Below, piece by piece: positions 1-11,800 of a stretch of DNA of 23,097 nucleotides. A program made the position numbers and the translations under genes. Where the stretch lies: positions 1,644-24,740 of the forward strand of contig FN648860.1 in NCBI GenBank assembly GCA_000310025.1, written 5' to 3'. The stretch's first letter is position 1; each line of letters begins with the position of its first letter. The notes beneath the pieces were generated by a model. That model did no database searches. It saw only the letters and a list, made by a program, of their open reading frames with translations, and was not told where the DNA came from. The stretch is from Ectocarpus siliculosus (taxonomy: Eukaryota > Sar > Phaeophyceae > Ectocarpales > Ectocarpaceae).

Positions 1-70
1 GGGGGAGCTGCTTCCACAATTACTGCCCATGACACCCAACCCAACGATATGCGTATGCACTTATTTGCCG

Positions 71-424
71 CTAGAGCCTTTCTTGGACGAGGTGCACCCC
101 GTCCCCCCATTCGCCTATGATCATAGCCAAGTGACGGGCGCCAGGGGGTAGATAGTTGGTGGGACACAGGTTTGTTGCGTGAAAACAGTTAATGCTACTT
201 GCTATGATGCACACCATCTTGAAAGCACCGAAAGTATCATTCGCTGCTACTTTGCCTTTCCGACCAGCTATCCTCAGGGGAAAATACTGTATGTCAGGTA
301 AACCACGATATTTACCATCCGAGCTAGACAACACAGGCACCGATATTGCTGGCGTGGTTTGCACGACGAATTTCAAGGTTGGGGCGGGAAAACATACACA
401 GCAGAAGCGCTCTACATACATTCA
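71..424 (-). other. possible extra 3' exon of the poly-Gln gene (weak)
   Basis: An open minus-strand frame of about 117 codons whose middle part (about 230-390) reads like ordinary protein, with segments such as TLKFVVQTTPAISVPVL and PLRIAGRKGKVAAND. No acceptor upstream of it both looks good and fits the phase-0 donor at 481/480: TAG|AG near 418 would need phase 1. It could be an exon of the neighbouring minus-strand gene, part of that gene's 3' UTR, or chance. Nothing else is recognisable in 1-429. Confidence 0.15.
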
Positions 425-429
425 ATACT

Positions 430-2478
430 CTAGAGCTCCGAATAAAAAATAGTCATGCATCGGCAGTAGTAGACTATCACCTTGCACTGGATCTGCTTCC
501 TTTCAGTGGTCCGCCTTCTCGTGGATGGCGCTTTCTTCGACCCGGGTGGTTGCGGGAAATCCGTCTCGACGTGTGCCCAGCTGCCAGGAATAGACCGATG
601 ACCCGGATGGTACACAACATACGTCTGAGTCTCGCCTAAGCGCATCAACAGCGGCACCCCATGCTCCTCTGCAGTCGCTGCCATCCTTAGAATAGTGTCA
701 AAGCTACCCTGAGTCAAAATCATCTGGGTTATCGCTGCATCCCCAACGCTTTCGATCCCTTCCCCATCCTTGCCAAAGACAACCGGCTCTGCTTCAGGAA
801 TATCCGCCTTCGGAGTGGTCCCATTTCCGAGAATGACGTCAGCGTGCTCACATTGGCCCGCTGCAACCTGCTCGGCGTTTGGCGCGTGCTCGGGTTCCGC
901 TTGCACACTGCAAAACCAAACAAAAGCAACCGTGAAAGTGACAGTGCATCGTCAGAAAAATATATATATGCCGATTAATTTCTGATAAATTTAGCGAGCA
1001 GCAACTGTCGAAAAATAAAATGAGAATGCAGAACGGCCGGGCCCCTACCTGTGCCCTGCAAATGTCTTTCTTTTTCCAAACGAGTTATACAAGCGTTGGG
1101 TTGCAACAATAACGTGTAGTTTCGATCGGAGGTTTGCCGGTGAGAAGGAAGAGTATCGAACACCACACAAGCACTGTTGTTTCGTGACATCCCCCAACTA
1201 CTACATCGACTCACTTGTGGCATCGATTATCGCAGCAGTTCACGATGCAGCTTGCAGGCGCACCAGGTTGCTCGGCGGTGACGTCGGTGATGACCATGAC
1301 ACGGTCGCCGCGGGCGGTAGTGGAGACCGAAAACAGTGCCTTTTGTCTATCTCTAGAGTTGCGCGCCGCCACCGTGAGAGGCAGACGGAGCTTGAAAGCG
1401 CTGGTTCGAGCCTGGCGGTGAACCACTCGGGACACGCTACTCCCGTGGATGTGGCCGGCTTGAGCTCGTTGGGATGCCGCTCGCTTATCAGCTTTGTTCT
1501 TCTTGCACCTGTATGAGTACGAAGCATGTGATGGTGGGAAGAATAGAGGGGGGGGAAATGAGTATACGTACAGCACGCACGCTGAGAGCAGGTCGTATTG
1601 TGGACGCTCCGGTCTTGTTCGCACTGCGAGAGGGTGAAGACCTAACAAACACCGATGGTCAAGCAACCAGAAAAGTTGGAGTCGATACAGATCACCAGCA
1701 ACATTCCCGGAGCAACTAGGTGAAAACAGGTGACAGCCTACCAGGCTGCGCGAGCGCTGTGGAAGTCAAGATATTGTTGCATATTCCTCTCAAACAAACC
1801 ACATGGGTGGCATCGAATCGGGTGACACCCACGTGTGCGAGAAGCATCCGAGAACTCGATTTGGCACATCACTCTTGGTCACATAATTTAAGAGAATTGC
1901 AATTGAGCAAAGAAACTGAACAGCGGAAAACGATATTGGGTACTCACGCGTGACACAGACATGCCGACTTCGTCTTCGTATCGCAGAAGCAGCAAATGAA
2001 GCGATCCTTGGTAAGGTCGATCAGCCCATGGTCGACGTGGCAATGCCATCGTTTGAGACACCCACGACAAATCGAAGTAACTGTCTTGCTTTTCGAACAG
2101 CACCAGCTGCGCTTCGCCAACGTAGCATTAGCAGGCACGATGACAGGGACGGGCTTTCCGCTGGAGGCATCCTTTGCCTCCCCCCCCCCCTCCTCGTCTT
2201 CCTCCTCATGACCGCCTGTCCCTGAGCCATGCGGTGCGCCATGCTGCAAAACCAGATGTAAATCATGGCCGTTCAGGGCGTCACCGACGATGCCACCTGC
2301 CGTCCTCTGCTGCACAGGCAACGGCAGCGGCGGAAGTGGCTGACGTACCCGTCTATCCCGCTGCGGCTGAAACACCGCCCCGCCAGCTGCGCCCTGCTGC
2401 GCCATCAAAAGCCGTGGCGGCGGCCGGGGCGGCGGCCATACCCCTCCAAAGCAACCGGCGGCTGACAGCTGTTGCTGT

Positions 2479-2523
<45 letters not shown>

Positions 2524-3272
2524 GGTCGCCACGGCACTTCGTTGGCTAGGCGCTGCCATGGTGGCAACATTGCTCCAAGTTGGCGTGAGCGTTCATAGTT
2601 TAGCTGCGCTACTCCCTCTACCTCCGAATGTAGTAGTGGTGCACTCGGCCCGTGCGTACCGGTAGAGCAGTATCCCGGTCCCGTATGTACCCCAATGGCA
2701 GACGACAGGGGCGTATGTGGTTCCGCGAATTCGAAACCATCACCTGATAGCTCCCCTGGCGTCCCCAAGGCCTCCGATGCTTGGGACATCTGCACAGCTG
2801 TAGCAAGGAACGAGTGCAGCACCCTGCCGCGACGTTCACCGGCCCCGAAGCCCTCGCATGAATTTCTTGCATCTCGTCCCAAACTCCGCCGGGATGATGG
2901 GCTTTGCGACGCGTGGCGTTTCGCTGGTGGTGATTCACGTCCACTCACACTTCTGCGAGCCGCTCCGATAGCCGCAGGAGTGTCGCAAGGAAATGTGTTC
3001 GCGACGGTGGCTACACCGCCAGGCGCGCCGCTGACCGACAGATGGGAATTGCCCGACGGCTCGCTACCGGAAGAGGTCGCTGTCCGTTCTCGAGGAGGGT
3101 TTTGCTGCAAGAAGTTGGAACTCTCTCCAGTGTTCGCGCATGGGGCTGCGGGCAAGGGGTGCGACAACGGCTTGTGCTGGCGACCAGCCGCACCATCCAC
3201 GCAGTCATCCGCGCCTGCATCATGATCAGCATCATGATGCGCGCCGCCAGCAGAGCGCGTGCTCGGCAGCAT
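430..3272 (-). CDS. poly-Gln, Cys/His-rich protein of unknown function (3 exons)
   Basis: Exons on the minus strand are 3272-1948, 1508-1215 and 907-481, with donors GTGAGT, GTGAGT and GTGATA. The first two junctions agree in phase (GC|G gives Ala, AA|T gives Asn). The start is the first ATG after an in-frame TGA. The model gives 682 residues. Reading on without splicing adds 16 residues to a stop at 430; alternatively the gene continues past the window edge. Residues 1-380 are low-complexity (Ser, Pro, Gly, Ala). Gln runs from about 251 to 268, followed by Pro-rich and Glu/Gly-rich stretches. A dense Cys/His block at about 391-445 (WCC, CRGC, WHCHVDH, CCFC, CLCHAC) straddles the first intron and probably binds zinc; it does not fit the standard PHD spacing. 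Residues 541-682 look globular. A nuclear regulatory role is possible but unsupported by any family match. Confidence 0.6.
2469..2522 (-). repeat. in-frame CAG/CAA microsatellite encoding 18 Gln
   Basis: On the coding (minus) strand there are 11 uninterrupted CAG codons followed by CAA CAG CAG CAA CAG CAA CAG. It lies inside exon 1 of the minus-strand gene. The 11 pure CAG units are the part most likely to vary in length between individuals; the CAA interruptions stabilise the other end. Confidence 0.95.
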
Positions 3273-3813
3273 GCCGCTCACCTCCTTGCATCAACGACTG
3301 ACCGCTGCTGTGGTGGCCAACGGTGGAAGCCACGCTATGCAATGCTCTCTCTAGAGGCTACGTGTCGATAAGGTAGCACGGCCGCCCTGTCCGTCCTTCA
3401 CAGCACGCGCACCTCGTGCGCGGCGTGCGGAGAAATGTAGCTACAGCGCCGGGGTTTCCCCACCCCAGGAGAGCTTTGTGAATAGAACCAAAAAGAGGTT
3501 CACCGAGGGAGCGCGCGCACGCGCATCTCCAACCAATGAGGAGACAGTAAATTTAGAAGTAAAGATCCCTTCGCACGGATGGTAAAATGTACTGGACCGA
3601 GAGTCGAGCGTCAAGAGAGCGGGTCAGGTGCGGCGTAACCTCCAAAGAACCAGGTTCAGGGCTGAGCATGGTGGTACCCTTCATGATCCACGGCGCCCCG
3701 GATAGGCTACCTGACCGGCCGCCTTGCGCATCTCCCTGCTGTTCCCGGCTTGCCTTGCACGATCGGAGAGAGCACGTAAACCTGCTGGCACCGCTTGCCA
3801 AGGAACATCACAC
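3273..3813. promoter_or_regulatory. divergent intergenic region, probable shared promoter zone
   Basis: This stretch separates the start codons of two divergently transcribed genes (minus-strand ATG at 3272, plus-strand ATG at 3814). I see no clear TATA box. It contains GC-rich alternating purine-pyrimidine sequence (gcgcgcgcacgcgc near 3511). Some open frames cross it, but none has splice or family support. The promoter role is inferred from gene geometry only. Confidence 0.4.
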
Positions 3814-6800
3814 ATGAAACATGCTGCGGCAGCGGCGGTGGCTTTTATTGTCCGTCTAGGATGCATTTCGGTTGCTTCTTGCGAGTCCAATCAAGATCCA
3901 ACAACAGCAGCGGAGATACCGCCTCCCTGCGCGGTAGCCGTATCCATCTCAGGCGATGTGAGGTCCTTCGTAGACCCTGTCCTCCACCGGTCCTTTCGGC
4001 GGCACGTAGTGGAGGCGATCAAAGCAGAAGGTTGCACCGTTGACGTATTCGTGTACGCGTCGCTGGGGGATGAGGACTTGCTCGTGGAACAGGTGTGTGT
4101 GTGTTGTAGCGGAATCTCCGTTTGCATGCGGTGTGGGCGCGAACCCGTCGTCCATTGCACATACGTAGCGTACTGCTACAGCACCAAATGCACACTCCTC
4201 TTTGGTGATGAAGCTGGGACAAAGCACTACTTCAGCGTAGATGAAACCCGACAAATCATCTTTGGAATACTACATATCATGTGGTTGTGGATCCAATCGT
4301 CGGTGTGCTGTTGGGGAGGGCTCGGATAGCGCGCATTGCGTAAGCACGGACTGCTGTGGAAAGGTATGTCATCAGCTTTCAAAATTGACTGATAATGCAT
4401 ATTGGAAGGGCCAATTTTTGCTGCGCACGAAGAATCTCCCCCGGCGACCTTCACAATGGGTTGGTAGATTGTGAGGCTGTGAGCAAGGGGCCCAACAGGC
4501 ACAAGATCGAAATCAATCTTGTCGAACTGTAGTCTACACTTTTGAACGTCAGGCTTTGTAAGACAATAATGGAGACCCACAGGTTCCTAGATCTTACAGT
4601 CGCCAATCGAAAACATAGAGTGTTAAGGCTGACTTGTAGCATAGTGGATATGCTGTACATCTACTGAACATTGACCAATACTGGCTATATGCTAACATTT
4701 CCATAACATAGAGAGACCAGCGATATCTCAAATGATTTATTGCATAACTTGATCGCGAGAGATCTCTCTTGGAAAAATACGGATATTTAGCACGTTGTGA
4801 TGGCATCCCCCACCTCACCTGCTTCATTGTCCTAGCGCCAGTGCAGGATACAAAGCTATGCCCACGAAAACACGGGCCGAGGTTGGTGGCTGGTAATTGG
4901 ATGGGCTTGAGGGAGACGACATGAAGAAACTCGGTGCTGTCTCGAATAGCTTTCAAAATGAAATCTGCCCGAGCCACGAACGTAGTCTAGGCATCGCAGG
5001 TGCCAGCACGGACCCACCTGGGCGTGACCGGGAGAACGACGAGATGCTGCGAGAAGAACCAAAACTGCATGTAGACAAGAGCCCCGATCCTAAGGGTGGA
5101 TCGCTGATGGCAAACGCGAAGATCGTCGTATCCTCTGTCCTGAAAAACAGCCGATGTCATGCGCTCCAAAGTTTGGCTGTCTTATGAAACCTGTTAGACA
5201 CTCAGAACAATCGGGGAGGTTTGGACACAAGCGAACTGAGGCGATGTTTTTTCTGCGTGTGTTTCAGCTATCTTTACAAGAACCGCACGCGTTGCATAAA
5301 ATTTGAGTCCATTTACTCAGCCTGAAGGTTGGATATTGGGCAGGGGCATGCAAGGACGAGTTGTCCCACACAAGTCTTTGGCAGAATAACTCCAAGCTAA
5401 TATCTCTGAGCATGGATGGATAGCTCCCGATGTGCAATCGTGGTAAAGGCAGAGCTTAGCAAGTCCTTGACAAGCAGATTAACTTGTCGAAACCACGGTG
5501 TGAAAGGTCGTACGATATAGGTGACGACACGTTGTTTACCTTCCGTCGCAAACACAGGATGCTGAAACGATCAGAAACATCGAGGCTACGATGGAATTCC
5601 TGTCACCGACCCAACTAGTGTGGCACCAGGAGCAAGCAGGGATCATCCCCAACTCCTGCCGCCCCACGGCTACAACCCCAACGACCGGGGGCGGAGACGA
5701 GGCACAACCCTCGTCGTTCGCTGAGAGTAGCGTCCCAAACGCGAGGCCCACAGGTGGAAACGTCGGCGGCGATAACAGATCGAACCAGCCGCGCGGGCAC
5801 GCTAGCAAGGAGCCGTCCAAGCCGCCGTCCAGGGAACAGTTCAGCACTCGGAGCGAACGCTTCTACTGGCAGCTGTACGAGTCGCTGGCTGCGTACCGCT
5901 TGGCGGTCCAGAGAGAGGACGAAAAAGAGAAAGAGGCAGCGACGATCCCGACATCCTCACCGGCGTCGTCAAAGTACGACTGGATAGTTACCACTCGCTT
6001 CGATGTGGCCTGGAAAAAGAGTTTGCCTTCCTTTAGGGCCTTCTCTCGGGACGTGGTGTGGTTCGCAGCGAAGTCCTGGTGAGCCAGTTGTGGTGAACAA
6101 GTATCCTGAATCGGCGTCGATCGGTGTCCATGTTATCAACTTTATCTATACTATAGTATCGGAGAATATTCGGTGGCCAAACATCTAATTGTGCGTCGGA
6201 AGTGTGTCCTCGCGAAATGCGCGCTAAGTGGCGTTGCCTGAAAAGGGGCTCTAGATACAAAGTTTGGCGGGTTCCAAGCGCCGGTTCATGGGCCACTCTC
6301 ACAGACATCTCGTTTACCTTACACAGCGTGACGACAGGATGTATTAACTCGGTTTATCGATCTGATGGATGTCCAGCAGACGTTTGGTTCGACCGGTTCC
6401 ACACACAGGAGCGCTGTTCAGCCACAACACCGGCTGACCCGAAACGACCCAGCCTGCCTTTCACCCCCCTTACCTTGTGAACAACCGTCGTCGCCACCAC
6501 CGCAGGCCGATGTCCACCAACTTCGCGCTCGTACCTCGGGCCTTCTCCGACCGGTTCTTCTCCGCCGTCGAGGCGTTTCACGCATGTGACGACGGCAACG
6601 GCCCCTCATGGCCGCCGGGGGAGGCCTGGTGGCAACCCGATTGCGGCGAACACGGACAAGAAAACGGAAACAGCAGCGGCAATGTCCACAGCGGTGGGAA
6701 CCTTCACCACAGCCCCAGGAGTGGGCCTGCAGGCGGGGGCGGGGGTTTCGAGCTCAGGGGTTCGGATGATGGCAGTATTTTCCACGACAACAGAGGAGGG

Positions 6801-8012
6801 GGTCGCGGGGAAGGTTTTGGGGAGAGCATCGTGTACCGACACCTTCACGCCTCCGGCGTGCCGTACCGACCATACCCGATGTTCGAGTACTACACGGTGC
6901 CACCATACGTCCGTGATGGTGATGCCGATGGTGATGCGGCGGGAGACACACGGAGTGGGTGCGAGACAAGCACACCGGACTACTTCACTGGATGCGTTCT
7001 GTTGGGCACGGTGGGGTTGTTTTCTCAGGCGTATACCAGGTGGGCTTCAGGATAGTTAAACTTGCACCGGTTTGGGACATTGCGTGGAAGCATGTAGTTT
7101 AGATGGGCAGAGCGGTACCTGTGAAGGCCAGGTACATCTCAACGCCCGTTGCTATGCTGCCGCAGCAGAGCTACACATAAAAAATCCCCGCCTTCTTCGT
7201 TCTGACTTTGTACCACAAGTTTGAACATGTGCTCCGCGCTCAAGTCCAACACATGACACCGTAACCAGCGTCATGTGCATAGCTCTCTGATCTTGCAAAA
7301 CAAGGCGCAAAAGACGCCAAAAGTAAGCAAGAACCAGCACCCCTACATTGCAACTAACGACGGAGACGAGGCGTAAGAAACTCCAGTAGGCAATAAATGC
7401 TGACACCATGTGTCTCCTTTTTCGCTGCGTGCCGGCGCTCTATGCCCCGCGTCCGTTCAACCCTGCCGAACGACCCACAGCGAAGAGTGCGCCACCGCAC
7501 TGTCGGAATGGTCCAGCTTGCATTGCCGGACCTCCACGCACCTCGAGGCTACCGGCCCGGGCCACCAGACCGAAAGGGGTTCAGAAAATCTCGACCCAGA
7601 TCTGACAACATGGCCAAGATCCTCCGTTGGAGTTTACCCAGACGAGACTGAGACGGACAACGGTGACGTGCTTGGAGCAGCGGAGGCGGATCGGGTGCAG
7701 GAGGAAGACCTGCGGCGCGCCTGGTTCAACCTGGCCGCCCTTCGAGACGCGGTTATCGTTGCCGCTGATGACGGTAGCGAGGAGGTGATGCACGGCTCCT
7801 CCAACGCCGGAGAAGAGGACACTCCGAGCGGAGAAACGTCTCGGCGAAATCTCGGGAAGGAAGACGGCGGTGACCACGACGCGGCGCCTAAACCGTCCGG
7901 TTCAAGTCCCACGAGACAAACCAATCGTTCCTGGTCGGTACACTCCCAGGGGGGCTGTCGACTAAACGAGGTGAGGTTCGGAGAAGGGGGGTGGGCGTGT
8001 TTCGATAGCTGA
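3814..8012 (+). CDS. secreted/Golgi glycosyltransferase-like protein (4 exons)
   Basis: Exons 3814-4092, 5558-6078, 6506-7039 and 7481-8012 join in phase (CAG|GAT; TG|G gives Trp; AG|C gives Ser) to give 621 residues. The ATG at 3814 begins a signal peptide (MKHAAAAAVAFIVRLGCISV, ending near ASC). Residues about 40-80 (AVAVSISGDVRSF, then VDVFVYASLGDED) look like the first strands of a GT-A-like nucleotide-sugar fold. Residues 234-245 (DWIVTTRFDVAW) resemble the D-x-x-x-R-x-D block of algal and plant glycosyltransferase-like proteins (DUF7796 type). NFALVPRAFSDRFFSAVEAF (272-291) and the stretch ending SIVYRHLHASGVPYRPYPM support the same call. A Gly/Ser/His-rich insert separates these blocks. 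The tail after about residue 520 is acidic and disordered. Donor sugar and acceptor cannot be told. An alternative donor at 7971 (GAG|GTGAGG, phase 0) could instead splice this gene into the next one. Confidence 0.62.
4093..5557 (+). other. intron 1 of the glycosyltransferase-like gene
   Basis: A 1,465-bp intron from donor CAG|GTGTGTGTG to acceptor aacacag|GAT. It is more AT-rich than its exons. Open frames on both strands around 4594-5187 have no splice or family support. The phase-0 exons on either side join directly, so no extra exon is required. Confidence 0.5.
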
Positions 8013-8822
8013 CTAACTCGTTTTGGTCGTATCCTTCTCGATTTCCGCTGAGGAGGAAATTCGAACAACCTCGTGGGGTCCTCGATTTGGCAGGGCTAAC
8101 AATATACTGCCCTACCCCCCCCCCCCGCGGGTTGACACTCGCTGAATTTTCAGTACCCTGGGCGAGCCCCACATATCATCCGGCACTCTTCCACCGACTC
8201 CCACCGCATGAGAGAGCTAGCGCTTGCAACAAAATGCCTGGCGCACCGGTTCATTGAAGGGGCGACTGCGTGGTCAAGTGTCAACGAGGATTTCGGCTTC
8301 GACGCCACAGTATGCGCATCCAGCAGGTGAAGTTTGTTGCACAGATTTCCACGCAATGGGTCCGCACTAGCGTGGTACAAAATAGATAATTTAGCTTCGT
8401 CATCGTTGAGTATTGCTTGAGTGCAACGACGTCCCCGGCTATGGGACAACGTGGGGAAGATTGGGCTGACGCCAAAGGAGGGATGTAGACGACAGCAACT
8501 GATTTTCCTTGGGAACCATTAGCTTCGGTACCTTTCTCGATGTCCCGTAAAGGCGGGCTACTCAAAATGAACCAGGAATCCGAGGTCGTGACGCCGGCCC
8601 GCTCCCCTCATTTCGTTGGGAAACTACTAACATGCTGCCACCCGCGCATGTCGTCTTGTAAACACGTCGCGGTCGTACACCCCAACCCCGTCCGTACAAT
8701 CCAATGCGGCTCTACGTGTTCGGAAACCGATATGACTGGGTGCTGGGCATATGCTGCGCCATCTCTCTAGCTTGTAGTAGCACCTGTACCATTCTCCCTG
8801 CGCCCAGCACAAATAATTATAC
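8013..8822. other. intergenic region between the two plus-strand genes
   Basis: About 810 bp with no gene I can support. It holds a 12-C homopolymer at 8115-8126. The promoter of the oxygenase gene should lie here. A short AT-rich stretch (aataattatac, 8812-8822) directly precedes that gene's start codon and contains an in-frame stop. Confidence 0.4.
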
Positions 8823-11800
8823 ATGAGCTGCGTGCTTTCTGCTTCAATTGCGTGCGCCGCCGTTCTTGTTACGATGCGTTTCAGATCACTGGAGCTGGTA
8901 ATGATTGACGTTTCGCTTCACTCGGCAGAGGTACGTGCGGCACAACCAAGGCTCATAGATCTGGTTGATAGACATGAGCGTTGCATGCATGCGTATGAAG
9001 AACACGATAGTTTCCGGAGGCTCTTCGGTGCCTCATGTGCATCCCAACGGGAAAAACAACATCGAGAAATTTTGTTGCCCCACTTTGGAGAAGGGTCCCA
9101 GAAAATATCCCCAGGATATAGAATTTGTTTTCTGAAGTTGTTGTTGCTGCTTTTATCTTCACGTGAAGATCTCTCTGAATATGGTCCGGTACCTCTTGTC
9201 TTCTTTACATGTGAAGACAACAAGCCAAATTTTCGTGGTCACAAGCTGTCCCTAAACCAGGTACATAGATAGGCAGAAAATAGTCTTGACTTAATTCGCG
9301 AAACTTGTGTGTTGCGGTATTGCTTGTTGGCGTTCTAGATGTACTAATATCCTTCCAATATATCGTCGTTTCTACCCCTGGTTCCCGCCGCAAACGTATT
9401 CCATCTGGATCACACGCCACCAAATCCTGTTTAGCTCGGCGTCTGTACCGCGGACGGAAGAGCGGGCCTTACCGATGCGGAACACATCACGAGGTTTTTC
9501 GCGGATCCCGCCGCGCATTGCGTAGGATATGGCAGATTGGTGCTACCACCTCCCCCGGACCCTTGCCCGAAGTTAATGGTGAGGAGAACGTGGTTGGGCG
9601 AAGTCTTCACTGTTAAACCTACATTGAGTGGGTAGTCCTGTTCTGATGCTAGGGTTTTTCCCTCGATATGTTGGTAACTAAGGGCAGACTTGAGGATAAG
9701 TCTCAGGTGCTGAGCGCAGCAGCATCCCGTTTGGGTCATCACTTGGTTGTTTTGGTATCCATGTGCAATTTGCACAGAGGTCACAGGAGAGTGAGGGCAG
9801 TCGCCCATTTATACCTTGGGGACCGTTTTCGTCACCGTGGCTAGATCAGAAGAGAACGGGATCTTCGAGCGGCTCCGGTTTGGCCCGAGCACACGTTTTG
9901 GGTTTCCACACTAGAGAGGGGGGGTTCATGCACTAGAAGACTTGCGAGCTGTGATACCCTGCCGCAATCCCGATTCGAAGATCTCCTCGACTTTGTTCTC
10001 ACCCTAAAGCTTTCCTGGTGGTACCCCCGCTCACTTTTTGGCTGGGTCATCACACCGATCTAATCCCAGCATCAACTTGCTCTTTTGCACGCTGCGGTTT
10101 TGACGAACGGAAAACCAGGTGCAGGCGATGGAAGTGACACACCCAAAAGAGGGAGCCGTGTACTGGGAGGGTCCGGTCAACGTGGACCTTGAGGTCACCT
10201 TGAGCGGTGAGAGAACAGCATACGAGGCGGCTGCCACGAGGGGGGGGGGGGTTGTCGCAAAAACCACCGCTAAGAGAGGGAGCTTGGTCCGGTCAATGTG
10301 CATTCTGCAGGAGGAGACGCCTATCGCTGCTGTCTGTAGGGTGGTAGTGACGGCCAGAGAAGCGGGTACGAAGGGCATGGTTAGCAACAGGGTAAGGATA
10401 TTGTCAATGTTTGAGTTTGGCTGAAGGATGAGGATAGAGATAGAGATAGAGATGGAACCAGGTCCGAGTCGTTGGGGCTAGGCTACGAATCAGAAACTAA
10501 CCGCTATTTCGACGACCACCAAGTGTGGCCAGCTCTTCGCGTGTCTAGCAATGAATGTGGTCAGAGTGTTGTCAACTCGGGGCCTGTTGTGACAGGCCTT
10601 GGGACTCAGGCTCGTAGGACAATAGAGTTGTTAGGCTAGGTCTTGCTGTCGCATGTGGACACGATGCATGGGCGATTACTCGCGTGTTGTCGTCTGCGCT
10701 GGAAGCAGGGACCGGCGTGGAAGGTCTGGACATTAGCAACGTGCACGTTTGCGCCGACACCGACATATCGTGGCCGCTGCTGGACAGGAGTCGGTCCTGC
10801 GTCTCCTTGCAGCAACTCGTGAGTTCGATGGCAGATGAGAACGGCCGTCCGCTTGAAGGCAGTTGTTGCCCATATTACCTTTCTTTGCGTTTTCTTTGGC
10901 AGCCTTTGTTTCGACCTTTTTATGGCAAATTTTGGCGAGCCTCGAACTATACTATCCTATATCGCATTCGTTGCATTAACGATTTAGGGAACACGGAGAC
11001 TCCTGTTCAAGACGATACATTCGAGAGACCGGGCTAGCACATTGAGACAAGGAAAGCTCGTCACTCAGCCCGTAACGCTGCTTCTTCTGTAGTGTACCGT
11101 AGAAACGGCGTTGAATGAGGACTTGGCACAGTCAAGAGGTCACAGAAAAAAGCGACAGTGCGGAAGGAAAGCGAAGCAAACGTCAAGGAGGTGGATGTTG
11201 GGTGCTTTTTGTCGACTCACGGTGTTGTCGTTCTTTTTATCGTCGACGCCTTGACAAATCAACTGAAACCCGCTTTCTTCCTATCAAAACTTGCAGATGT
11301 CCTTTCCCCTCCCTACCCAACACGCCCTACATCGACGGCCGCCGCTATCTTGTGTCCGGCTCTATGGCAGGGATCGCTTAGGGATCCTCGCAACAAACCG
11401 CGTAACTGATTGGTACCGATTTTTTCTAACCCCCCCCTTAATCTCCTAAATACAAGGCCTCTTCCGATCAAGACAAGCCATATCTAGTTTTCGGCACCGC
11501 GATTGGAGTTGTGGAGGGGACCGTCAGCATTCGGGACGCTCGACCCACTTGTACACCTCCCGGTGACCTACGGGGCCCCGTCTTGGCGATGGAGAAAAAT
11601 CCTCAAGAGTTCGCTTCAACGTCCATGCGGTTTAAGGTAGGGTTTGTGTTGAATGCGCATATGGACAGCGTTCAGTCTAGGAAGCCGCCACAATGAATAA
11701 ATGTTTTCTTCGGTAGGCTTTCATCAGATGGCGTCCAAGTTGTTTGTTGTTTTCGTTCGAGACACGTGAAAACACTTGAAAACACGCAGTGTGCGCTTAC

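Noticed and set aside
1400-1414. B-box-like ggttcgagcc
   Set aside because: It falls inside a coding exon with no A box or tRNA fold around it; chance match.
2174-2665. 163-codon plus-strand open frame with a poly-Ala run
   Set aside because: It is the antisense shadow of the CAG/poly-Gln tract in the minus-strand exon, with no splice or family support.
3724-3813. Upstream in-frame ATG extending the glycosyltransferase-like protein by 30 residues
   Set aside because: It would bury the signal peptide that starts at 3814. The shorter start gives a normal secretory N terminus.
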